This document shows positions 26,367 through 35,943 of a stretch of DNA of 42,184 bases, one piece after another (positions within the stretch are counted from its first letter, which is position 1; every line of letters starts with the position of its first letter). Source of the stretch: Campylobacterales bacterium (GTDB lineage: Bacteria; Campylobacterota; Campylobacteria; Campylobacterales; JALSKU01). The DNA lies in NCBI GenBank assembly GCA_027044945.1, contig JALUBK010000002.1, forward strand, positions 1-42,184, given 5' to 3'. The translations under genes were made by a program, and so were the position numbers. The notes below the pieces were generated by a model. It was given only the letters and a program-made list of their open reading frames with translations, was not told the origin of the DNA and searched no databases.

Positions 26367-27797
26367 ATGAGAAATAAATTCTTACCTATAAGTTTTATAA
26401 TAACTAGTCTTCTTGCAACTTCAATATATGCAAAAGTTACTTTCAATGAAGCAAAAAATATAACTCAAAGAGTTATTCCAGGGAAAAATAGCAATAAATT
26501 GTTATCTTATAATGCTATATTGAAAGAACCACAAAAAAGTGTAGTCAATATATCAACTACAAAAGAAATATATATAAACAATAGTTTATATAATCTTTAT
26601 CAAAATCCATTTTTCAGACAATTTTTAGATCCAAATTATAGAATCAGAACAATGCCACCAAAAAGATTTAAGAAAAAAAGTTATGCCCTAGGATCAGGAG
26701 TCATTGTTACAAAAAATGGATATATTGTAACAAATAACCATGTAGTGGCTGGTGCAAATTCAATAAAAGTAACTATTGCAGGAATTAATAAAACTTTCAA
26801 TGCTAAATTAATTGGAAGAGATCCAAAAACTGACATAGCAGTTATCAAAATAAATGCAAAAAATTTGCATCCTATTAAAATTGCAAACTCTTCCAATCTA
26901 AAAGTAGGAGATATAGTATTTGCAATAGGAGATCCTTTTGGTATAGGCAAATCAGTTACAAGCGGTATCATCTCAGCTCTCAACAAAAATAATGTTGGCA
27001 TCAATCAATATGAAAACTTTATACAAACAGATGCATCCATAAATCCTGGTAATTCAGGTGGAGCATTGGTAAATAGCAAGGGTGAATTAATAGGCATAAA
27101 TAGTGCAATCATAACAAGAAGTGGTGGTTTTAATGGTATAGGATTTGCAATTCCGTCAAACATGGTTAAAAAAATTGCTTTAGCACTTATAAATAACGGA
27201 ACAATTAAAAGAGGTTTTCTTGGAGTTTCTATCCAAGATTTAAATAGCGGATTAAGATCTATTTATAAACATAAATATGGAGCTTTTATAATTGATGTCG
27301 AAAAAGATACACCAGCTAGCAAAGCAGGATTAAAAAGAGGTGATTTAATCATACAAATAAATGGCAAACCAGTTAAAAATGCAAATGATTTAAAAGATAA
27401 AATAGGAGCATTAAAGCCAAATGATACTGTTGTTATAAAAGTAGAAAATCAAAATAATAAAGTGAAAACTTTTAAAGTAAAACTTGCTAAAATGCCAGGA
27501 AGCATCAATGCAAACAATAATAATATTATTAAAGGTTTAAAAGTTATAAATATTAATGCAAGAATTAGATATAATTATGGAATTCCGAAAAATATAAATG
27601 GGGTTTTAGTTATAAATGTTCAAAATAATACAAAAGCAGATAAAATTGGATTTAGAATTGGTGATATTATTGTGCAAATCAATAATAAATTAATAAAAAA
27701 TGTTAATCAATATCAAGAAGCCATTAAAAAAATTAAAAAAGGTATCATATATGTTCAAAGAGGAAACTATATAATTCCATTGGCATACAAAAAATAG
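26367..27797 (+). CDS. htrA: Periplasmic serine protease/chaperone HtrA (DegP)
   Basis: HtrA degrades or refolds damaged periplasmic proteins. The 476-residue protein has a signal peptide (about 1-22, ending SIYA), a trypsin-like domain with catalytic His125 (TNNHVVAG), Asp156 (KTDIAVIKI) and Ser230 (NPGNSGGAL), then two PDZ domains (about 280-370 with GAFIIDVEKDTPASKAGLKRGDLI, and about 400-470 with GVLVINVQNNTKADKIGFRIGDII). The SD AAAGGA precedes the ATG. The gene is divergent from cbpA-hspR and leads an operon with a two-component system 10 bp downstream, as I recall for C. jejuni. Its link to heat and envelope stress is consistent with the shared control region. Confidence 0.96.
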   Translation: MRNKFLPISFIITSLLATSIYAKVTFNEAKNITQRVIPGKNSNKLLSYNAILKEPQKSVVNISTTKEIYINNSLYNLYQNPFFRQFLDPNYRIRTMPPKRFKKKSYALGSGVIVTKNGYIVTNNHVVAGANSIKVTIAGINKTFNAKLIGRDPKTDIAVIKINAKNLHPIKIANSSNLKVGDIVFAIGDPFGIGKSVTSGIISALNKNNVGINQYENFIQTDASINPGNSGGALVNSKGELIGINSAIITRSGGFNGIGFAIPSNMVKKIALALINNGTIKRGFLGVSIQDLNSGLRSIYKHKYGAFIIDVEKDTPASKAGLKRGDLIIQINGKPVKNANDLKDKIGALKPNDTVVIKVENQNNKVKTFKVKLAKMPGSINANNNNIIKGLKVININARIRYNYGIPKNINGVLVINVQNNTKADKIGFRIGDIIVQINNKLIKNVNQYQEAIKKIKKGIIYVQRGNYIIPLAYKK

Positions 27798-27807
27798 CGG
27801 AGAATAA

Positions 27808-28485
27808 ATGATAAAAGTTTTAATGATAGAAGATGATGGAGAATTGGCAGAAATATTGACAGAATATCTTGATCAATTTGACATAAAAGTAAAAAATGTG
27901 GAAGATCCTTATTTGGGTCTTTCTACATTATCTGTTGAAAAATTTGATTTAATTATTCTCGACTTAACACTTCCCGGTATTGACGGACTAGATGTTTGTA
28001 AAGAGATAAGGCAAGATTGCAATACACCTATCATTATATCATCAGCCAGGCATGATATAATGGATAAAGTAACTGCACTTGAAAATGGAGCAGATGACTA
28101 TTTGCCAAAACCATACAATCCAAGAGAATTAGAAGCTAGAATAAGAACAATTTTAAGAAGACAACCAGTTATAAATAAAAATGAAAATGAAAAAAAGCAA
28201 TCAGAAATAATTTTAAATGAAAAAAAACATGAAATCAAACATAAAAATAAAATCTTAGACTTGACTGCAGCAGAATATGGAATACTTCGATATCTCATAA
28301 AAAAAGAAGGGGGTGTTGTTTCAAGAGAAGAGCTTATTTATAATGTTGAAGCTATAAGTGAAGAAAGTAGCAATAAAAGTATAGATGTAATTATAGGCAG
28401 AATAAGACATAAATTAGGAGAATCTCCAAAAGAACCAAAGCATATAAAAGCAGTTAGAGGCATAGGCTATAAATTTATATCATGA
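27808..28485 (+). CDS. OmpR/PhoB-family response regulator of the htrA operon
   Basis: The 225-residue protein has an N-terminal receiver: acidic residues Asp9 and Asp10 (IEDDGE), phosphoacceptor Asp52 (IILDLTLPGIDG), Ser in IIISSARH and Lys in LPKPYNPREL. A charged linker (about 120-145) follows. The C-terminal winged-helix DNA-binding domain contains DLTAAEYGILRYLI, the recognition helix SNKSIDVIIGRIRHKLGE and the wing AVRGIGYKFIS. It lies 10 bp after htrA with SD GGAG and overlaps the kinase gene by four bases (ATGA). It probably controls envelope genes, possibly including htrA, but no operator was identified. Confidence 0.94.
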   Translation: MIKVLMIEDDGELAEILTEYLDQFDIKVKNVEDPYLGLSTLSVEKFDLIILDLTLPGIDGLDVCKEIRQDCNTPIIISSARHDIMDKVTALENGADDYLPKPYNPRELEARIRTILRRQPVINKNENEKKQSEIILNEKKHEIKHKNKILDLTAAEYGILRYLIKKEGGVVSREELIYNVEAISEESSNKSIDVIIGRIRHKLGESPKEPKHIKAVRGIGYKFIS

Positions 28486-29720
28486 AAAAATCATCAATTT
28501 TTACTAGCATAACTTTTATATTTATTACTGCAACAATTGGTATAATTTTTACTTTTATATTTTTTTATCAATATGAAAAAAAACAAAATCAAAAAGATTT
28601 TCTAAATAGATATGCGCTTATGTCAAAATCTATTCAATATCAATTAGTATTTTCTCCAGATTTAAAAGATTTTTTTAAACTTTTAAAAGAAGATAAAGTT
28701 CAACCTATTCAAAATATTAAAAAAGCTTTAAAAATTTTAAATTCAACACCAATTATCTACAGACATACTTCTCCTATTGGCACGGCATTGATTTTAAGAA
28801 ATAAAAAAAATGCCTATCTTTATATAGTAACAAAAAAATATTCTTTGTTACTAAAAGATTTACTTTATAATTCTAATAGAAATATAATTTATATATTAAT
28901 TTTTGCATTAATTTTTGCATTAATAATTATGGCATACATTTTTACAATAAAAAAGTTTTTACCTCTAAAAACACTAAAAATAGAAATAGACAAATTTGCA
29001 AAGGGTGACTTGAATGTTAATATTCATTCTGATGGCAAAGATGAAATTGCAGATGTATCAAATGCTTTTAATAATGCGGTTGCAAGAATAAAAAGATTGA
29101 ACAGTTCAAGAATTCTTTTTTTGAGAAATATTATGCATGAGCTCAAAACTCCTATCACAAAAGGAAGAATTACAGCTGAAATGTTGCCTGAAGGAAAAAA
29201 CAAAGAAAGATTGATCAATGTTTTTGAAAAACTTCAATCTCTTATAAATGAATTTATAACTATAGAAAAAATTTCCAGCGGTTTTATAGTTTTAGATATA
29301 AAACCTGTCAGACTTATAGACATGATTGATGAAGCAGTTGATTTAGCAATGATAAATAAAAATCAAATACAACTAATAAAAAACCGGGATATAATTTTGA
29401 ATGTTGATTTTAAATTTTTTAGTATAGCTATAAAAAATATGATTGATAATGGTATAAAATATTCTATTGATCAAAAAGTCCAAATTATTGCAAACGATAA
29501 AGCTCTTATATTTAAAAACAGAGGTGAAAAACTTAAAAAAGATCTTAAAGAATATATGGAACCTTTCACAAGTGATGGAAACCAAAAAGACAGTTTTGGA
29601 TTAGGATTGTATTTAGTTGATAATATTTTAAGGGCACATAAGTTACAATTACTCTATGGTTACAAAGATGGGTGGAATACTTTTGTATTTAAAAATATAG
29701 ACAAACTTCAAAAGGTATAA
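28482..29720 (+). CDS. Two-component sensor histidine kinase of the htrA operon
   Basis: The 412-residue protein has TM1 (about 8-29), a periplasmic region of about 100 residues, TM2 (about 134-155) and a HAMP domain (about 156-208, with FLPLKTLKIEIDKFAKGDL). His219 is the phosphoacceptor (FLRNIMHELKTPITKG). The ATPase domain has the N-box IKNMIDNGIKYSID and G2-like FGLGLYLVDNIL. The G1 box is weak: DKALIFKNRGEKLKKDL lacks the usual DxGxG, having NRGEKL instead, a form also found in ArsS-type kinases of this phylum. It overlaps its regulator by ATGA and is followed 1 bp later by a small gene. Periplasmic signal unknown. Confidence 0.93.
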   Translation: MKKSSIFTSITFIFITATIGIIFTFIFFYQYEKKQNQKDFLNRYALMSKSIQYQLVFSPDLKDFFKLLKEDKVQPIQNIKKALKILNSTPIIYRHTSPIGTALILRNKKNAYLYIVTKKYSLLLKDLLYNSNRNIIYILIFALIFALIIMAYIFTIKKFLPLKTLKIEIDKFAKGDLNVNIHSDGKDEIADVSNAFNNAVARIKRLNSSRILFLRNIMHELKTPITKGRITAEMLPEGKNKERLINVFEKLQSLINEFITIEKISSGFIVLDIKPVRLIDMIDEAVDLAMINKNQIQLIKNRDIILNVDFKFFSIAIKNMIDNGIKYSIDQKVQIIANDKALIFKNRGEKLKKDLKEYMEPFTSDGNQKDSFGLGLYLVDNILRAHKLQLLYGYKDGWNTFVFKNIDKLQKV

Positions 29721-29721
29721 A

Positions 29722-30123
29722 ATGGCTTGTATTCAATTAGATTTTAAAAATATTTTTCCAATTATAAAGCATCATATAGCTTTATTAGAAAGATATGAGG
29801 ACAAATATCATAGGGATTTTTCGTTAATTTTTATAAAATCAAATAAAAAATTAACTGAAAAAATTATTTCAACACTTTCTAAAATTTTAAGAAATAGTGA
29901 TATAATTTTTAGTAATAATAAAAATGTTGTTATTTTTTCTCCGGGAGCAGATTGGAATATAGCTTATGATATTTCTAAAGGAATTAAAGATTTTTATGGG
30001 ATAAAAGATAAAGATGACACCATCGTAACATATCCTGATGATGGGATTAATAGTATAACTTTGTTAGAAAAATTTAGCAAAGTTATACATAAAAATTATG
30101 ATATTATGGTAAATTTTTATTAA
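29722..30123 (+). CDS. Small protein with a degenerate GGDEF-like fold, behind the htrA two-component system
   Basis: I do not recognise this 133-residue protein by name. The order of elements resembles a GGDEF (nucleotidyl-cyclase) domain: RDFSLIFIKSN matches the first strand that normally reads fSLillDiD, STLSKILRNSDIIFSNNKNVVIFSPGA matches the helix, R-x-D turn and central hairpin, and ITLLEKFSKVIHKNYD matches the last helix. The GGDEF signature and the metal aspartates are absent, so cyclase activity is not expected. No signal peptide or membrane helix; likely cytoplasmic. It begins 1 bp after the kinase stop (SD AAAGG within the kinase end), so it is coupled to it and may bind the kinase or regulator. 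It converges with purH. Confidence 0.6.
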   Translation: MACIQLDFKNIFPIIKHHIALLERYEDKYHRDFSLIFIKSNKKLTEKIISTLSKILRNSDIIFSNNKNVVIFSPGADWNIAYDISKGIKDFYGIKDKDDTIVTYPDDGINSITLLEKFSKVIHKNYDIMVNFY

Positions 30124-30135
30124 CTTATATAAAAT

Positions 30136-31671
30136 TTAATGCAAGAAATGTCTAATTTCGCTAAAATATAAACTTATATTGTGTTCATTGGCAGCTTCTA
30201 TGACTTCTTTATCTCTTATACTTCCACCCGGTTCTATGATAGCACTAATACCAGCTTTTGCAGCTGCATCGATAGAATCTCGAAATGGGAAAAAAGCTTC
30301 ACTAGCCAATACAGAACCACTAACATCAAGTCCTAATTCTATTGCTTTCTTAAGAGCACACTGTGCCGCATCAACTCTACTTGTCATTCCCATTCCTACA
30401 GCTACCATAGCTGAATTTTTAACATAAACAACACAATTTGACTTAGTTAAACTCGCAACCTTATATGCAATCTCCAAATCTTTTAATTCTTGTTTTGTGG
30501 CTTCTTTTTTACCAACAAGCTTAGCACTTTTAACTTCATTATCTTTTACTTTATCGCTATCTTGAAAAACAAAACCACCATTTATATGTTTAAAATCATA
30601 TTTGTCATGACTTACTAAAAGTTTATCGCTATTATATTCAAATAATTTAATTCTCTTTTTATTTGAAAAAACTTCTATAGCTTCTTTTGTAATTTTACCT
30701 GCAATTATAACTTCTAAAAATATTTCATTCATTTTTGTAGCCAATTCTTTATCTACTGTGCCATTTACCGCTACCACTCCGCCATAAGCTGAAATAGGAT
30801 CACATTTTAAAGCTTCCGTATAGCTTTCAAGAAGTGTATTTTTTATAGCAAATCCACAAGGATTTCCGTGTTTTGATATACAAACTGCATTTTCATCTCC
30901 AAAAGCAGATGCAATTTTTACAGCACCGTTCATATCTGTTAAATTATTAAAACTGACTTCTCCTTTTAAAGTTTTAAAATTTTTACTATAAAAATTATCA
31001 AATTCATATAATGCTCCTCTTTGATGAGGATTTTCGCCGTATCTTGTATTTGCTACTTTATTTCCCACGATAAATTGCTGTGCACCAAAACCATTATTAA
31101 ATCTTTCATTCATATAATTTGCAATCATGCTATCATAACTTGCTGTTTTAGAATAAGCTTTTATCATTAAATTTTTTCTAAAATCAAAATCATCTTTTTT
31201 ATCTTTGATAGCTTTTATAATTTTATCATAATCATTTGTATCTGTAACTATAATAACATCTTTAAAATTTTTAGCAGCACTTCTAACCATAGTAGGACCG
31301 CCTATATCTATATTTTCAATAATTTCTTCAAAATCATTTGTTTTTTCAATTGTTTCTTTAAAGGGGTATAGATTGACACACACTAAATCAATAGCTTTAA
31401 CATTCAAATTTTTTGCTTCATCAATATGAGATTTTTTATCTCTTCTGTATAAAATACCACCATGAATATAAGGATTTAAAGTTTTTACTCTTCCTTCAAA
31501 ACATTCAGGAAACTTTGTAACTTCATCTATCTCTACAACTTTTATTCCATTTTCATTTAAAAGTTTAAAAGTTCCTCCAGTTGAAATAATCTCAAAACCA
31601 AGTTTTGATAAATTTTTAGCAAAGTCCACTATTCCTTTTTTATCGCTTACACTAAGTAATGCTCTTTTCAT
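30136..31671 (-). CDS. purH: Bifunctional AICAR formyltransferase / IMP cyclohydrolase
   Basis: PurH does the last two steps of IMP synthesis. The 511 residues hold an N-terminal MGS-like cyclohydrolase domain (about 1-195: [41 protein letters not shown]) and a C-terminal transformylase domain with [28 protein letters not shown] (catalytic Lys-His) and [16 protein letters not shown]. The start ATG follows an AGGAAA. It lies 9 bp downstream of purL, so purL-purH are one unit at the end of the rpmH-purH run. Its 3' end converges on the small GGDEF-like gene only 12 bp away; I see no clear terminator there. Confidence 0.97.
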   Translation of the reverse strand: MKRALLSVSDKKGIVDFAKNLSKLGFEIISTGGTFKLLNENGIKVVEIDEVTKFPECFEGRVKTLNPYIHGGILYRRDKKSHIDEAKNLNVKAIDLVCVNLYPFKETIEKTNDFEEIIENIDIGGPTMVRSAAKNFKDVIIVTDTNDYDKIIKAIKDKKDDFDFRKNLMIKAYSKTASYDSMIANYMNERFNNGFGAQQFIVGNKVANTRYGENPHQRGALYEFDNFYSKNFKTLKGEVSFNNLTDMNGAVKIASAFGDENAVCISKHGNPCGFAIKNTLLESYTEALKCDPISAYGGVVAVNGTVDKELATKMNEIFLEVIIAGKITKEAIEVFSNKKRIKLFEYNSDKLLVSHDKYDFKHINGGFVFQDSDKVKDNEVKSAKLVGKKEATKQELKDLEIAYKVASLTKSNCVVYVKNSAMVAVGMGMTSRVDAAQCALKKAIELGLDVSGSVLASEAFFPFRDSIDAAAKAGISAIIEPGGSIRDKEVIEAANEHNISLYFSEIRHFLH

Positions 31672-31680
31672 TTTTTTCCT

Positions 31681-33879
31681 TTATATATCTTTTTCTATCA
31701 AATCGTTAAAACTATTAAAATATATATCTTGCAATTTAGATAAGTCTCTTTTGATATCATCTAAAATAAATTTATCTCCTTCAATAATACCTATTTTTTC
31801 ATATTTTATACCAAATTTATTTGCTAATTTTTCAAATTTATTATCATCGCATACTTCAAAAAGTGCTCTCGAAAATGATTCGCTAAAAATATCTATTTTT
31901 TTACCAAAAGAACTTTTTGCTTTTATCCCTTTGTTACCAACTACTGCCATTTTATACAAATCAATTGCAATTCCACCTACATTTACATCTTTTGCAGATT
32001 TTATTAAATTATTCTTATTTGCTTCTATTGTTAAATTCCATAAAGCCAATTCTTTTTGATAATCAATTATAGGCAAAACTCCCTCAACTTTATTAAATAA
32101 TTCTTTTAAAAGCAAACTTCCGCCAAAATCACTTTTTGTATCACCCACCAAATAAATAGAGTTGCCATTTTCTTGAAAACAGTTAGGAATAGTTTTAGTA
32201 GCTTCATGATTTACACCAACCATTACTATTGCCGGTGTTGGAAATATACCTACTCCGTTTGTTTCATTATACAAAGAAACATTACCGCTTACAACAGGAG
32301 TATTCAAAGCTTTACAAGCTTCTTTTATGCCTTCACATCCTTTTGCAAATTGCCACATTATTTCAGGATTTTCAGGATTTCCATAATTCAAACAATCCGT
32401 AATCGCTTTGGGAGTTGCACCACTCATGGCAACATTTCTACCACTTTCCATAACTGCAGCAGCCGCACCATTAAAAGGATCTATATAACAATATCTAGGA
32501 TTACAATCGCTACTCATTGACAAAGCCACACCATTTTCTTTTACTCTTATTACTGAACTATCAAGTTTTCCCGGACCTTTAATGGTATTTGTCTGGACCA
32601 TAGAATCATATTGTTTATATATCCATGATTTATCAACAACTTCATTTGAAGATATAAGTTTGTCAAAAACTTCATCGATATTTAAATCTTTTAAATTTAC
32701 ACTGATATTTTTTATATTTTGCAAATATTCAGGTTTCTTTATAGGACGATCTAATACTGGGGCTTCTTGTGCTATTGGACCTATTGGAATATCCGCAACT
32801 TTTTCATTATGCCAATAAAGTTCCATATTTCCACTATCAGTTACTTCTCCTATAACTTCTGCATCCAAATCCCAATCTTTAAATATTTTTAAAACTTTTT
32901 CTTCAAATCCTTTTTTGGCACATATTAACATTCTTTCTTGTGATTCGCTAAGCATAAATTCAAATGGCTTCATACCTTCTTCTCTTGCAGGAACTTTATC
33001 TAAATACATTTTCATGCCACTTCCACTTCTTCCAGCCATTTCAAAAGAACTACTAGTAAGCCCCGCTGCACCCATATCTTGGATACCAATAATATAATCT
33101 TTTTTAAATAATTCCAAACAAGCTTCAAGCAAAAGTTTTTCAGTAAAAGGATCTCCAACTTGAACAGTCGGTCTTAAAGATTTATTTTCTTCTGTAAAAC
33201 TATCACTGGCCATGACAGCTCCGCCAAGCCCATCTCTACCTGTTTTACTTCCAACATAAATAACTAAATTACCGGCACCTTCAGCTTTTCCATAAAATAT
33301 TTCATCACTTTTGCATACTCCAAGAGTAAAAGCATTTACTAAAATATTTCCATTATAACAATCATCAAAAAATGTTTCTCCTCCTATTGTTGGCACACCC
33401 ATACAATTTCCATAATCTCCAATTCCTTCTACAACACCTCTAACTAAATATCTTTGATATTTTCCATTTTTATCATTTTTGCTGATATTACCAAATCTTA
33501 AAGAGTTTAGATTTGCAACAGGTCTAGCACCCATTGTAAAAATATCTCTCAAAATACCACCAACACCAGTAGCCGCACCTTGATATGGTTCTATAAAACT
33601 AGGATGATTATGACTCTCCATTTTGAAAACAGCAGCCATTCCTCCACCAATATCAATAACTCCAGCATTTTCGCCAGGTCCTTGTATAACCCACGGAGCA
33701 GATACAGGAAAACCATTTAAATATTTTTTGCTTGATTTATAAGAACAATGCTCACTCCACATAGAAGAAAATATTTGAAGTTCGAGCATATTTGGTTTTC
33801 TACCTAAAATCTTAAGAATATTTTGATATTCATCTTTTGTTAATTTTAATTCTTTTATTGTATTTTCAATATTTTGCAT
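31681..33879 (-). CDS. purL: Phosphoribosylformylglycinamidine synthase, PurL (small type)
   Basis: PurL converts FGAR to FGAM with ATP. At 732 residues it is the small bacterial form that needs PurQ (glutaminase) and PurS partners, which are not in this window. Motifs: [15 protein letters not shown] near the N-terminus with the active-site His, [38 protein letters not shown], and in the second half [13 protein letters not shown] and [17 protein letters not shown] is 6 nt before the ATG. It lies 27 bp after mnmE and 9 bp before purH. In C. jejuni, as I recall, a dnaJ-like gene sits between purL and purH; it is absent here. Confidence 0.97.
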   Translation of the reverse strand: MQNIENTIKELKLTKDEYQNILKILGRKPNMLELQIFSSMWSEHCSYKSSKKYLNGFPVSAPWVIQGPGENAGVIDIGGGMAAVFKMESHNHPSFIEPYQGAATGVGGILRDIFTMGARPVANLNSLRFGNISKNDKNGKYQRYLVRGVVEGIGDYGNCMGVPTIGGETFFDDCYNGNILVNAFTLGVCKSDEIFYGKAEGAGNLVIYVGSKTGRDGLGGAVMASDSFTEENKSLRPTVQVGDPFTEKLLLEACLELFKKDYIIGIQDMGAAGLTSSSFEMAGRSGSGMKMYLDKVPAREEGMKPFEFMLSESQERMLICAKKGFEEKVLKIFKDWDLDAEVIGEVTDSGNMELYWHNEKVADIPIGPIAQEAPVLDRPIKKPEYLQNIKNISVNLKDLNIDEVFDKLISSNEVVDKSWIYKQYDSMVQTNTIKGPGKLDSSVIRVKENGVALSMSSDCNPRYCYIDPFNGAAAAVMESGRNVAMSGATPKAITDCLNYGNPENPEIMWQFAKGCEGIKEACKALNTPVVSGNVSLYNETNGVGIFPTPAIVMVGVNHEATKTIPNCFQENGNSIYLVGDTKSDFGGSLLLKELFNKVEGVLPIIDYQKELALWNLTIEANKNNLIKSAKDVNVGGIAIDLYKMAVVGNKGIKAKSSFGKKIDIFSESFSRALFEVCDDNKFEKLANKFGIKYEKIGIIEGDKFILDDIKRDLSKLQDIYFNSFNDLIEKDI

Positions 33880-33906
33880 TGCATATCCTATTTTGTATTG
33901 CTTTAC

Positions 33907-35247
33907 TTATTTTCCCAAACAAAAACTTCCAAACATTTTATCAAGAATCTCTTCTCTGTCAAATTTAAAAGTAATAGAAGAAATATAAGAAATAGCATCA
34001 TTAATTTCATAAGCAAAAAGCTCTAATTCACCATTTTCAAGAGGTTCTTTGGCATTCTTGATCGATTTTAAAGCTTTTTGCATATTTTCAATCTGTCGTG
34101 TTGTAGTAAGCATTACAGATTCATCCAAACTTTGCGAATCCAAATAATCTTTTATAATATTTATCACATTATTTACATCATTTTTTACAGTTATTTTAGC
34201 AGGATTAAAATCTTTCAATTTACTGGCATCAAAATGATTTGTTAAATCACTTTTATTTAAAAAAACAAATATTTTTTTCTCATTTTGATATTTTTTAATA
34301 AGCTCAATAATTCTCATATCTTCTTCATCTATTGGACTTGAACCATCAAAAACAGCCAAAACAATATCTGATTCTTCTATAGATTTGATACTTTTTTGAA
34401 CTCCTATCTCTTCAATACTATCTTTAGCAATTCGAACTCCAGCAGTATCAATGATTTTAATCAAATGAGTTCCAATTTTTACCTCTTCTTCTATTGTATC
34501 TCTTGTTGTCCCTGCAATATCACTTACAATAGCACGATCATAGTTTAAAAATTTATTTAATAAAGAACTTTTTCCAACATTAGGTTTTCCAACAATAGAA
34601 ATACTAAATCCATTTATCAAACCCTCTTTTTGTAATGCTATTTGTAATGATTTTTCTATAAGAGAAGAAAGATTGTCGAGTTTATTTTTAATAGATTTTT
34701 CTATATCTTTTGGTAAATCCTCTTCGGCATAATCAATATTAACTTCTGCATATGCCAATATTTCAACCAGTTCAACTCTCAATCTATCAATAAATTCTTT
34801 TAAATCACCTTTTAATTGTTTTGATAAAATTTTTAAAGCATCTTGACTTTTTGTTTCTATTATTTGAGAAATAGCTTCTGCTTTTGTTAAATCTATTTTG
34901 CCATTTAAAAATGCTCTTTTTGAAAATTCTCCAGGATTAGCCAATCTTGCACCACATTTTATAACTTCTTGAAGTATAACATTTGCCACTGCAATACCAC
35001 CATGGCATTGAAACTCTACAATATCTTCTCCTGTAAAACTATTTGGGGATTTAAAATAGATAGTTATTGCTTCATCAATAATATCTTTTTTACAATCATA
35101 TAAATAAGAAAGTGTAGCATATCTAGGAAATAATTTTTCTTTTTGAGTTATTTTTAGTGCTATTTCATAGGCTTTTTTTCCGCTCACTCTAACAATAGAT
35201 ATAGAGCCTATTCCATGAGCAGTTGCAATAGCTGCAATCGTTTGCAT
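33907..35247 (-). CDS. mnmE: tRNA modification GTPase MnmE (TrmE)
   Basis: MnmE with MnmG makes the 5-aminomethyl/carboxymethylaminomethyl group on U34 of certain tRNAs. The 446-residue protein has the formyl-THF-binding N-terminal domain (MQTIAAIATAHGIGSISIVRVSG, FTGEDIVEFQCHGG), a helical domain, and an inserted GTPase domain (about 213-375) with G1 GKPNVGKSSLLNK, G2 in AGTTRDTIEE, G3 DTAG and G4 NKSD. It ends in FCLGK with the active-site Cys443. The ATG directly abuts the jag stop with no gap, so translation is probably coupled. It belongs to the conserved rpmH-rnpA-yidD-yidC-jag-mnmE cluster. Confidence 0.97.
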   Translation of the reverse strand: MQTIAAIATAHGIGSISIVRVSGKKAYEIALKITQKEKLFPRYATLSYLYDCKKDIIDEAITIYFKSPNSFTGEDIVEFQCHGGIAVANVILQEVIKCGARLANPGEFSKRAFLNGKIDLTKAEAISQIIETKSQDALKILSKQLKGDLKEFIDRLRVELVEILAYAEVNIDYAEEDLPKDIEKSIKNKLDNLSSLIEKSLQIALQKEGLINGFSISIVGKPNVGKSSLLNKFLNYDRAIVSDIAGTTRDTIEEEVKIGTHLIKIIDTAGVRIAKDSIEEIGVQKSIKSIEESDIVLAVFDGSSPIDEEDMRIIELIKKYQNEKKIFVFLNKSDLTNHFDASKLKDFNPAKITVKNDVNNVINIIKDYLDSQSLDESVMLTTTRQIENMQKALKSIKNAKEPLENGELELFAYEINDAISYISSITFKFDREEILDKMFGSFCLGK

Positions 35248-35943
35248 TTATTCTTCTGTTTTTTTATTATTAAAATCATTTACAAGGACATATTTCCCAC
35301 CATTTTTAGCGGTTCTAATGCCTACATATTTATCTGGGAACTCTTCTCTTAATTCCTCTAAAGCAATTTTTACCAAAATTCCATCCAAAACTTTAGTTTG
35401 AGCTCTTCCATTATTTTTAATTTTTTGAATTACATGTTCGAGATATTTTTTTATCATTTCTTTTTGATTTTGTAAAAATTCTGCTATTTCCAATCTAATA
35501 TTTACATCATATTTTATATTTGCCCAATTATATAAGAGATAGGAAAAAGCTTTATATCTATACCCCTCTTTACCTATCATTAAAGCAGCATCTTCTCCAT
35601 CTAAAAAAATAGCTACGGTATTTTCATTGTATTTTTCTACTTTTTTTAATTCTATATTATAACAACTTGCTTTTATTAATTTTTTAACACCTTCTGTTAT
35701 TTTTTGTATGTTTTCTTGATTAACAGTTTCTATAGATTTATTTTTTATAACTGTTGTTTTGGATTCAGACTTTTCATTTTTTTTTGCAATGGATATAATC
35801 GCTTTCTTTTTAAACATCCCTAAAATTCCATTACTTGGGTGTTGAATAATTTCAATATCCAATTCCACTATTGAACAATTAAGTTTTTTTGAAGCTTTTA
35901 AATAAGCTTCTTCCATCGTATTAGATTCTATTATATTACTCAT
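35248..35943 (-). CDS. Jag/KhpB-like RNA-binding protein
   Basis: The 231 residues begin with a Jag-N domain (about 1-52: SNTMEEAYLKASKKLNC, HPSNGILGMFKKKAIISI). A linker follows (about 53-90), then a KH-like region (about 95-155) with a GxxG-type loop in LMIGKEGYRYKAFSYLLYNW. The C-terminal part (about 160-231, with LDGILVKIALEELREEF and VGIRTAKNGGKYVLVND) sits where R3H occurs in Jag, but I cannot see a clear RxxxH, so R3H is uncertain. Homologues bind RNA and affect cell-envelope growth and sporulation in Firmicutes. The ATG overlaps the yidC stop by four bases, the usual neighbour. Confidence 0.9.
   Translation of the reverse strand: MSNIIESNTMEEAYLKASKKLNCSIVELDIEIIQHPSNGILGMFKKKAIISIAKKNEKSESKTTVIKNKSIETVNQENIQKITEGVKKLIKASCYNIELKKVEKYNENTVAIFLDGEDAALMIGKEGYRYKAFSYLLYNWANIKYDVNIRLEIAEFLQNQKEMIKKYLEHVIQKIKNNGRAQTKVLDGILVKIALEELREEFPDKYVGIRTAKNGGKYVLVNDFNNKKTEE

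Noticed and set aside
30124-30180. Searched the convergent gap of the GGDEF-like gene and purH for a terminator.
   Set aside because: Only scattered AT-rich complementarity; no stem of useful length.
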